A stretch of 64,000 nt of DNA from UBA4312 sp002394635 (GTDB taxonomy: Bacteria; Bacillota_I; Bacilli_A; Erysipelotrichales; Erysipelotrichaceae): contig CAMNHO010000004.1 in assembly GCA_946539765.1 (NCBI GenBank), positions 70,182 to 134,181 of the forward strand, given 5' to 3'. Positions within the stretch are counted from its first letter, which is position 1; each line of letters opens with the position of its first letter. The notes beneath the pieces are model-generated. The model was not told the origin of the DNA and made no database searches. It saw only the letters and a list, made by a program, of their open reading frames with translations. A program made the position numbers and the translations under genes. Shown piece by piece: positions 54,057 to 60,488 of this stretch.

Positions 54057-55208
54057 TCAATTCTCCCTGGTTTTAGCGATGATCTTTTGATTTAAATCTT
54101 CTTCGCCGATGAATACCTGGTCAATGACCCCGCCTCCCAAACAAATATTCCCATCATAGAATACCGCTTCCTGGCCTACAGTGACGGAAGCAATCTTCTG
54201 CGGATAAGAAACCCGGGCTGTCGTATCATCGATCCTTTCCAGCTGGATCTTCTGATCCGGCTGGCGATATCGGAATTTACATGTGCATTCTTCGGGAATC
54301 AAATACGAAGGATCTGTTAACCAATTGATGCCTGTGACAATACAGCTGTCACTGTACAACCAGTCTTTGTGATCGGAACGACAAACATATAGGATATTCG
54401 CTGTTACATCTTTTCCGGCGACAAACCAAGGCCCTTTATGAGCTGTGATATTTAACCCTTTTCTTTGCCCTATGGTGTAATACATACAACCGATATGCTT
54501 GCCTAAAACCTTTCCTGTATCAATATCGATGATATTTCCTTCTTTGTTCGGAATATAATTGGTTAAAAAAGCACGAAAATCGCGTTCTCCGATAAAGCAG
54601 ATACCAGTACTGTCCTTTTTGGTAGATACGGAATCCAGCTCCAGTTTTTGGGCAATAGCACGAACTTGTGGCTTTGTCAGACTACCTAAAGGGAATAACG
54701 TATGTTGAAAAGCTTCTTTAGAGACCTGACATAAAAAATAAGTTTGATCTTTGTTGTGATCGGCAGCCCGACTTAAATAGGTGAACCCGTCTTTGGTTGT
54801 GGTTGACGCATAATGACCTGTTGCAACCGCATCAAACCCCAGATCCATAGCTCTTTTGAAAAAGGCATCAAATTTTATATATTTATTACAGAGAATATCC
54901 GGATTGGGTGTTCTTCCTTTCTTGTATTCATCTAAGAAATACGTAAAAACATAATCCCAGTACTCTTTAATATAATCGACACGCTGCAAAGGCAAATCGA
55001 GCTTTTTTGCAACAGCCTGTGCATCCATATAATCCTGTTCTTGAGGACAGGTATCCTGAAGGATCGTCGGGTTACCTTCAATGTCATTATTGGCAAAGCT
55101 GTCCCAGTTGCGCATGAAACAGCATGTAACATCGTATCCTTGTTCTTTTAACAGATAAGCAGCAACCGCGCTATCTACGCCGCCACTGAGTCCAACGAGT
55201 ATTTTCAT
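54057..55208 (-). CDS. mnmA: tRNA-specific 2-thiouridylase MnmA
   Basis: Enzyme that thiolates U34 of Lys, Glu and Gln tRNAs. The PP-loop GLSGGVDSAVAA is at the N-terminus. The catalytic cysteines are visible in NPDILCNKYIKF and STGICFIGERDF. The C-terminal beta domains (MYYTIGQRKGLNI) are complete. The length of 383 residues is slightly longer than average, because of an insert near GNPTILQDTCPQEQDYMDA. ATG 55208 follows CTGGAGGTAGATC. It heads an mnmA-recD2 operon on the minus strand. Confidence 0.95.
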   Translation of the reverse strand: MKILVGLSGGVDSAVAAYLLKEQGYDVTCCFMRNWDSFANNDIEGNPTILQDTCPQEQDYMDAQAVAKKLDLPLQRVDYIKEYWDYVFTYFLDEYKKGRTPNPDILCNKYIKFDAFFKRAMDLGFDAVATGHYASTTTKDGFTYLSRAADHNKDQTYFLCQVSKEAFQHTLFPLGSLTKPQVRAIAQKLELDSVSTKKDSTGICFIGERDFRAFLTNYIPNKEGNIIDIDTGKVLGKHIGCMYYTIGQRKGLNITAHKGPWFVAGKDVTANILYVCRSDHKDWLYSDSCIVTGINWLTDPSYLIPEECTCKFRYRQPDQKIQLERIDDTTARVSYPQKIASVTVGQEAVFYDGNICLGGGVIDQVFIGEEDLNQKIIAKTREN

Positions 55209-55228
55209 GATCTACCTCCAGTCATTTT

Positions 55229-55257
55229 ATTATACTTGAGAAAAAGGGAATTCACAA
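55229..55257 (-). promoter_or_regulatory. Promoter of mnmA-recD2
   Basis: On the minus strand: TTGTGA, 17-bp spacer, TATAAT, ending 20 bases before the ATG. Confidence 0.7.
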
Positions 55258-55264
55258 ATTATAC

Positions 55265-55293
55265 TTGCACTGAAATTAATTCTCTTGTATAAT
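55265..55293 (+). promoter_or_regulatory. Promoter of tRNA-Leu
   Basis: TTGCAC, 17-bp spacer, perfect TATAAT, with the tRNA beginning twelve bases later. It lies back to back with the mnmA promoter. Confidence 0.78.
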
Positions 55294-55304
55294 AACTAAG
55301 CAAC

Positions 55305-55391
55305 GCCCGGGTGGTGAAACTGGTAGACGCAGTGGACTCAAAATCCACCGGTAGCGATACCGTGCCGGTTCGAGTCCGGCCTCGGGCACCA
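55305..55391 (+). tRNA. tRNA-Leu (CAA)
   Basis: 87-base class II tRNA. The acceptor stem GCCCGGG pairs with CTCGGGC (one G-U), the D-arm has GGTGAAACTGGTAGAC, and the anticodon loop CTCAAAA between GTGGA and TCCAC gives CAA (Leu, UUG codon). A long variable arm and GGTTCGAGTCC follow, with an encoded CCA end. Confidence 0.97.
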
Positions 55392-55401
55392 TAGTAAAAA
55401 G

Positions 55402-55424
55402 AAACACCGAAGGGTGTTTTTTTT
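55402..55424 (+). terminator. Intrinsic terminator after tRNA-Leu
   Basis: Stem AAACACC/GGTGTTT with a GAAG loop and a T-run. Confidence 0.88.
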
Positions 55425-55480
55425 AATTTTCTGAATATCTTATTATTTGATATACATAACGAAGCGTTCGATAGTAATAA

Positions 55481-55657
55481 ATACCGAAAAAGCTATACGA
55501 ACCATATAAAAATATAATCGTTGAAACACTAGAACACAATAGAGGTAAACAAGAAGAATTATCTGAAAAAAAGAAAGTGTTTATGATGGCTGCAATGATG
55601 ATAAAAGGAGACGAAATAGGATTACAAGTTTTAATATATCGAAAAGATGGATCTTAA
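55481..55657 (+). pseudogene. Possible gene remnant downstream of tRNA-Leu
   Basis: A start-less open frame of about 58 codons ending at TAA 55655-55657. The translation is protein-like (LYEPYKNIIVETLEHNRG, then a Lys/Glu segment and VLIYRKDGS) but has no ATG in its first half and no ribosome site. I do not recognise a family. The 295-base stretch from the tRNA to the DUF4230 stop holds only this, the tRNA terminator and a hairpin. Confidence 0.3.
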
Positions 55658-55660
55658 ATA

Positions 55661-55688
55661 AAAATTCGAATCTAGTGATTCGAATTTT
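55661..55688 (-). terminator. Terminator after the DUF4230 gene
   Basis: Perfect twelve-base-pair stem AAAATTCGAATC/GATTCGAATTTT with a four-base loop. On the minus strand it begins within the DUF4230 stop codon and continues into TATTT. It is symmetric, so it could also act on the plus strand. Confidence 0.8.
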
Positions 55689-56298
55689 ACTTTTTCTCAT
55701 ATTGAATTTTATAATCGGGATATGCCTGTTTGAAGAAACCGTTCAACAATTGTTCGGCATTCTTTTCTGCGTTCTTAAATAATCCGTTTTCTTTAGCGTT
55801 TTCTTCTGCCATCTCCTGCATTTGTTTTAAGGCTTTTCCGTTTTTTTCTAAAGGAATCCGATTGAATACACTTTCGTTTTGATAATAAACAACCAAAGAA
55901 TCCGGATCTACCTCATTGCTTAAAATCTTTATTTTCGGCATGTGGACATGGATGGTTTTGTGTGTATCATCGATTTCATAGGTAACATCAGAAAAATCAA
56001 TGCCGGCTTTGATAGTGTAATCATAGCTGTAGATTTGTTTGGACTGTGTAAATGGAATCTCAATTGTTTCAAAGAGTTTTTTTGATTCGTCAACTTCTTT
56101 GACGATCGTACAATAAGCTGATTGTGTAGCTAATTCTCCGATGTCTTCAAATCCTAGCTTCGTAACCTTGATACTCTCCGTTGATTTTGTCTCTGGCTGC
56201 TGCATCATTGAGGGATGGATGTACAATGCGATTGATGCTGCACCAATCACAGCAAAAATGCATAGGATAAAAATTAAAACTTTTTTTATTGTTTTCAT
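55687..56298 (-). CDS. DUF4230-family membrane-anchored protein
   Basis: A 203-residue protein with one N-terminal membrane segment (about 5-27) and an outer domain. The pattern LGFEDIGELATQSAYCTIVKE, IYSYDYTIKAGIDFSDV and a predicted beta pair with HVHMPKIKILSNEVD matches DUF4230. A Lys/Glu-rich helix closes the protein. The function is unknown. ATG 56298 follows CAAGGAGAAAAAGAT on the minus strand, with a TATAAT-like element upstream. It is divergent from the DeoR-family regulator gene. Confidence 0.75.
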   Translation of the reverse strand: MKTIKKVLIFILCIFAVIGAASIALYIHPSMMQQPETKSTESIKVTKLGFEDIGELATQSAYCTIVKEVDESKKLFETIEIPFTQSKQIYSYDYTIKAGIDFSDVTYEIDDTHKTIHVHMPKIKILSNEVDPDSLVVYYQNESVFNRIPLEKNGKALKQMQEMAEENAKENGLFKNAEKNAEQLLNGFFKQAYPDYKIQYEKK

Positions 56299-56381
56299 AT
56301 CTTTTTCTCCTTGTATATTATTATATATTAAATAGATCCAGTGGAAAAGAAATGTCTTAATAGGAAGCGAAAAATGAATTT

Positions 56382-56389
56382 GATATAAT
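56382..56389 (+). promoter_or_regulatory. Extended -10 promoter of the DeoR-family gene
   Basis: TGATATAAT ending eight bases before ATG 56397. The predicted start site falls on that ATG, and no Shine-Dalgarno is seen. Confidence 0.5.
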
Positions 56390-56396
56390 TAAAATG

Positions 56397-57139
56397 ATGA
56401 AGAGAAATATAGGATCACGAAGAAACCAGATTGTATCGTTGTTGCAGGAACAAAAAAATATTAACGTTTCCGGCCTTTCCAAAGCAGTGGGAGTAACAAA
56501 AGAAACGATACGTAAAGATCTGGATTATCTGGAAAGAAAAGGTGTATTAAATCGAACACGTGGTGGAGCCGTTTTATGCAGAAACCCGGGGGAGATCCCT
56601 TTCGAGTTTCGGGCAATGGATCATAGTGAGATGAAAAGAGCCATGGCAAGTTGCGCGATTGATTTTATCGAGGATCAGACGATGGTCTATATTTCGGCAT
56701 CGAGTTCCGTAGTAGCAATGTCGCGATATTTGCCCATTCGAAAAAAATGATCGTTTATACGAATTCGGTTCAATTGCTTTCGCATAAGATGGAAGATACA
56801 CATAAATATTATTTATTGGGCGGTCAGTTCAATAAAAATGGTCAGCGTATTATCGGACCAGATGTGATCAAAGCCTTAGATGATCTTTACTTTGATACTT
56901 GCATTTTCAGTATGGATGGAATTTGCCCGGATGGAGCATTGGCTTCAAATTCATATGATGAATACCTCATTGCTAAAAAGGTGATTGAGCATTCAAAACG
57001 ATGCATATTGATTGCAGATGGATCAAAATTTGAAAGAAGTGCAAACTATCGATTTGCGCAAGACAACCAGATTGATGTTCTTGTTACCACAAAGCCAATT
57101 GAAGGGTATGCATTTAAGAAGGTCATTGTTATAACATAA
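56397..57139 (+). CDS. DeoR/GlpR-family transcription regulator, split by a -1 frameshift
   Basis: Sugar-phosphate-responsive repressor in two frames. The first frame (to TGA 56748-56750) holds the winged helix with VSGLSKAVGVTKETIRKDLDYLERKG and the start of the sensor domain. The second frame (from 56747) holds the rest of the sensor (VYTNSVQLL, YYLLGGQFN, MDGICPDGALA, ILIADGSKFERSA). Joined, the 247-residue protein has normal family length. The junction is A_AAA_AAA (56741-56747), exactly in phase for -1 slippage. It may instead be a disrupted gene or an assembly error. It probably controls the isomerase operon just downstream. Confidence 0.75.
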
Positions 57140-57148
57140 ACAAAAGTT

Positions 57149-57179
57149 TCTTTCTTTTTACAAAAGAAAGATTTTTTTT
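57149..57179 (+). terminator. Intrinsic terminator after the DeoR-family gene
   Basis: Perfect ten-base-pair stem TCTTTCTTTT/AAAAGAAAGA with a TAC loop and a T8 run. It separates the regulator from the isomerase operon. Confidence 0.82.
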
Positions 57180-57194
57180 GTTTGGTTTTTTTTC

Positions 57195-57222
57195 TTGCGT
57201 TTAAAACGATTTAAACTATAGT
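57195..57222 (+). promoter_or_regulatory. Promoter of the isomerase operon
   Basis: TTGCGT, 16-bp spacer, TATAGT, upstream of CAGGAGGTACATATATG. Confidence 0.68.
57199..57216. promoter_or_regulatory. Perfect palindrome in the promoter spacer, likely operator
   Basis: GTTTAAAACGATTTAAAC: seven-base arms GTTTAAA/TTTAAAC around ACGA, filling the spacer exactly between -35 and -10. The DeoR-family regulator next door is the obvious candidate to bind it. A cre-like site (central CG with A/T flanks) for CcpA is the alternative. Confidence 0.6.
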
Positions 57223-57242
57223 AAAAATCAGGAGGTACATAT

Positions 57243-57788
57243 ATGGAAATCAGGCAAGCAGATCTGTCATTTCCTTGGAATGGAGTTCTGGAAGGAGAAC
57301 AGGTTAGTTATTATCAGAAATGGTTTAAAGATATTAAGAGTATTTACATGAACAGTGAAGGAATGTCAGAGGACACCTTAATGTATACGGTTTTTTCCAA
57401 AGAGGAAGAAGCAATTGAAGGTCACTTGAATTGGGGATTGACCGTCTTAGAGCCGGTTACAGTGAATGGAGAATGTAATATGACCAGGGGACATTTTCAT
57501 CAGGACCTTAATTGTCAGGAATACTACTGGTGTTCACAAGGACATGGCTTATTGTTATTAATGGACGAGCAAGGTGAATGCTGGGCAGAAGAAGTTAAAC
57601 CGAACAGTCTTCACCATATTGATGGGCATCTCGCCCATCGTCTGATCAATACTGGAAATGAACAGATGAAAGTGGTTGCCTGCTGGCCTAGCACATCCGG
57701 ACATGATTACAGGCGAATTGAGAATCATCCATTTCCAGTACGTGTATTTAAGGAAAATGGTAAGATTGTAGTAAAAGAAAGGACATAA
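57243..57788 (+). CDS. Cupin-type glucose-6-phosphate isomerase-like protein
   Basis: A 181-residue member of the archaeal-type (cupin) phosphoglucose isomerase family, which interconverts glucose-6-phosphate and fructose-6-phosphate using a metal. The metal-binding pattern is visible as TRGHFHQ, a glutamate in NCQEYYW, and the later histidine in HHIDGHLAHRLINTGN. ATG 57243 follows CAGGAGGTACATAT. It is first in a three-gene operon, with three bases between it and the next start. Whether the in vivo sugar is glucose or another aldose phosphate is not decided by sequence. Confidence 0.82.
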   Translation: MEIRQADLSFPWNGVLEGEQVSYYQKWFKDIKSIYMNSEGMSEDTLMYTVFSKEEEAIEGHLNWGLTVLEPVTVNGECNMTRGHFHQDLNCQEYYWCSQGHGLLLLMDEQGECWAEEVKPNSLHHIDGHLAHRLINTGNEQMKVVACWPSTSGHDYRRIENHPFPVRVFKENGKIVVKERT

Positions 57789-57791
57789 AAT

Positions 57792-59543
57792 ATGTATTTT
57801 GAAGGAAGAATTCCGAATTATGACAAATATCCTACCATTTGCATAAAGGGGCATAAAGGAAAATCCTGGCAGGGGTATGAATCCATTGTTCAGGAAATCA
57901 AAAGGCGAATAACAAAAGAAAACACAATCCTCGTCATTGACGTGTATTATGGTGCAGATATGAATGCTATTTATGATCATATCATTACACCTTTAAATCC
58001 AGCAACCGTCATTGATAGTGCAGAAGCCGTCTATTCGGAAGATGTGTTATATGAAATACTCAAAAGAAATATTACCGAAGACCGTGTCTTTGGTTCTTTC
58101 AGCACACATACATTAGAAGATTGTATGGATCCGAAGATTCTGGCAGATCTAAAAGAAAAAGCACGAGGAACGAAAGGCCTTGTGATTGTGTATGGCGTAG
58201 GAGCCAGCATGATCACAAAGGGGAATCTGCATTTATATATTGATATGAAACGCTGGGAGATCCAGCTGCGTTATCGAAACGGATTGCCAAACTGGGGTGC
58301 ATCCAATGCGGTGGATGATATTCTTCGAAAGTTCAAGAGAGGATATTTCGTTGAATGGCGGATTCTGGATCGTCATAAATTTAAAGTGTTGCCACAATGT
58401 GATTACATACTGGATCTGAATGTGACAGAGCAGCCTAAGATGACAACCATTGAGGTTTTCAATGATGTTATGAAGGAATTTTCAAGTCGGCCGTTCCGGC
58501 TTGTCCCTTATTTTGATGAAGGAATCTGGGGCGGTCGATGGATGGAAGAGGTTTGTGACCTAAAGAGAATAAAATTCAATTATGCCTGGTGTTTTGACGG
58601 TGTTCCGGAAGAAAACTCGATTCGGGCAAACGTAGATGGTGTAACACTTGAGTTTCCAGCTATGGATCTTGTGAAAATGAAACCGAAGGCGCTGTTAGGT
58701 CCGAAGGTGTTCGCTCGTTTCGGGGCTGAATTTCCGATCCGCTTTGATTTTCTGGATACAATGACCGGAGGAAACTTGTCATTACAAGTTCATCCTTTAA
58801 CAGAATATATTCACGAAAACTTTGGTATGTCATATACCCAGGATGAGAGTTATTATATTTTGGATGCTGGCCCGAATGCCCATGTTTATCTAGGTGTAAA
58901 AGATGGCGTAACAGCTGAAACATTAGTTCCGGCATTACAGAGAGCTAATGAGGGCAAGGAACCTTTTCGTGATTCTGAATTTATAAACAGCTTTCCGATT
59001 CAAAAACATGATCATATTTTAATTCCAGCCGGAACGGTCCATTGCTCCGGGTCAGATGCGATGGTACTGGAAATTTCTGCTACACCTTATATTTTTACCT
59101 TTAAAATGTGGGACTGGGGCCGTGTTGGCTTGGATGGTAAACCAAGACCGGTCAATATTGAAAGAGCTGTACAAAATATTCAGTTTGACCGTACAACACA
59201 ATGGTGTAAAGACAATCTGGTATCAAATATTCAAGAAATTGAGAATACGAAGCATCTGAAGGTGGAAAAGACCGGGCTTCATGAACTTGAATTTATTGAA
59301 ACTAAGCGGTATTGGTTTGATCAAAAAACGATGTTTACATGTGAAGAAAGCGTCAATATGTGTAATCTGATCGAAGGAGAAGAGGCTTTGATCACTTCTG
59401 TTGACGAGAGTTTTGAACCATTTGAGGTTCATTATGCGGAAACTTTTATAATACCAGAAGGAGTCCACGCATATCAGATTGAACCATATGGTCGTAGTCT
59501 AGGGAAAGAAATAGCTATTATTAAAGCGACGGTAAGAGTATGA
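57792..59543 (+). CDS. Class I mannose-6-phosphate isomerase with an N-terminal kinase-like domain
   Basis: A 583-residue fusion. The C-terminal part (about 230-583) is a type I mannose-6-phosphate isomerase: GGNLSLQVHP supplies the metal ligands, then DESYYILDA and HILIPAGTVHCSG follow with the conserved glutamate and histidine, and a C-terminal beta region. The N-terminal part (about 1-225) resembles a nucleotide-binding or uridine-kinase-like fold. It has a P-loop-like GHKGKS, ILVIDVY, GLVIVYGVGASMI and LHLYIDM, but the P-loop is shortened, so activity is uncertain. The order, spacing and overlap with neighbours put it in one operon. Confidence 0.8.
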   Translation: MYFEGRIPNYDKYPTICIKGHKGKSWQGYESIVQEIKRRITKENTILVIDVYYGADMNAIYDHIITPLNPATVIDSAEAVYSEDVLYEILKRNITEDRVFGSFSTHTLEDCMDPKILADLKEKARGTKGLVIVYGVGASMITKGNLHLYIDMKRWEIQLRYRNGLPNWGASNAVDDILRKFKRGYFVEWRILDRHKFKVLPQCDYILDLNVTEQPKMTTIEVFNDVMKEFSSRPFRLVPYFDEGIWGGRWMEEVCDLKRIKFNYAWCFDGVPEENSIRANVDGVTLEFPAMDLVKMKPKALLGPKVFARFGAEFPIRFDFLDTMTGGNLSLQVHPLTEYIHENFGMSYTQDESYYILDAGPNAHVYLGVKDGVTAETLVPALQRANEGKEPFRDSEFINSFPIQKHDHILIPAGTVHCSGSDAMVLEISATPYIFTFKMWDWGRVGLDGKPRPVNIERAVQNIQFDRTTQWCKDNLVSNIQEIENTKHLKVEKTGLHELEFIETKRYWFDQKTMFTCEESVNMCNLIEGEEALITSVDESFEPFEVHYAETFIIPEGVHAYQIEPYGRSLGKEIAIIKATVRV

Positions 59544-60319
59544 AGTTGAATACAGGTTTTGATATATCGGCAGATCCGGAAACGTTTGAATTTTCATACG
59601 GAGAAGGCGTTTTCGGACCATCTACTGAAAAAAGACATTTGGATGACATTCGCCAGTCATTAAGTGATCCGAACGTGGAAGGGCCGGATATCGTATACAG
59701 TGTTGCCATGGATGTTGGAAAGGAAAAGGACAGAGAGGATCTGATCCGGCGAAACATGTTGTATGGTGCCATGATCTATGAAAAAGGAATTGTTGGGCAG
59801 GAACCCGTACGATCCCAGGGACATATTCATGCAATATCTCCATCTTGTAACGATTCCACTTGTGAAGTGTATGAAATCTGGGGTGGAGAAGCATATATCT
59901 ATATGCAGGAAACAGCAGGGGACGATCCGGGACGTTGTTTTGCGGTGTTTGCCAAAACAGGAGATGTAGTCATTGTTCCCCCTGGATGGGCGCATTGTAC
60001 CATTAACGCTAATGTGGATCAGCCTATGTATTTCGGTGCCTGGTGCGTACGTGATTATGGGTTTGATTACAAGGGTGTACGTGAGCATAAAGGGGTTGCA
60101 TGGTTTCCGAAAGTCAATGAGGACCATTCCATCTCTTTTGTAGCGAATCCTCATTATAATACTAGTCATCTAGAGATTGTAGAAGCTAGAGATTATCCCG
60201 AATTCGGTATTGAGAAAGGGGTCCCTATTTATACGCAATATGAAATGGATCCGGAACGATTCATGTTCGTTCCAAGACCGGAGCGGGCCAAAGATCTTTG
60301 GAAAGACTATAGACCATAA
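59540..60319 (+). CDS. Second cupin-type glucose-6-phosphate isomerase-like protein
   Basis: A 259-residue member of the cupin phosphoglucose isomerase family, longer than the first copy because of an 80-residue N-terminal region. Metal-site residues appear as SQGHIHA, a glutamate in TCEVYEIWGG, and the histidine in VPPGWAHCTIN. The C-terminal YTQYEMDPERFMFVPRPE extension is not found in the shorter copy. The start overlaps the preceding stop by four bases (ATGA). Having two such enzymes with different N-termini suggests two substrates or two anomers. No transporter or kinase is adjacent. Confidence 0.8.
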   Translation: MKLNTGFDISADPETFEFSYGEGVFGPSTEKRHLDDIRQSLSDPNVEGPDIVYSVAMDVGKEKDREDLIRRNMLYGAMIYEKGIVGQEPVRSQGHIHAISPSCNDSTCEVYEIWGGEAYIYMQETAGDDPGRCFAVFAKTGDVVIVPPGWAHCTINANVDQPMYFGAWCVRDYGFDYKGVREHKGVAWFPKVNEDHSISFVANPHYNTSHLEIVEARDYPEFGIEKGVPIYTQYEMDPERFMFVPRPERAKDLWKDYRP

Positions 60320-60332
60320 ATATATGTAATAA

Positions 60333-60374
60333 AGCCAAGGGAGAGATTACGCTTCTTCGGCTCTTTTTCCTTTT
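60333..60374 (+). terminator. Probable terminator after the isomerase operon
   Basis: AGCC/GGCT stem extended by imperfect pairs, followed by CTTTTTCCTTTT. Less regular than the other terminators here. Confidence 0.5.
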
Positions 60375-60424
60375 AGAGAGGATAATATAATTAAACAATC
60401 CATATATTTATTATAATTATGGGG

Positions 60425-60452
60425 TTGAATAATTCTATATAATATGTATAAA
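60425..60452 (+). promoter_or_regulatory. Probable promoter of the vWA gene
   Basis: TTGAAT, 16-bp spacer, TATAAA. A second TATAAT lies inside the spacer. Confidence 0.5.
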
Positions 60453-60488
60453 TAAATATGAAAATGTGTGAAAAGAAAGGAGGATATT

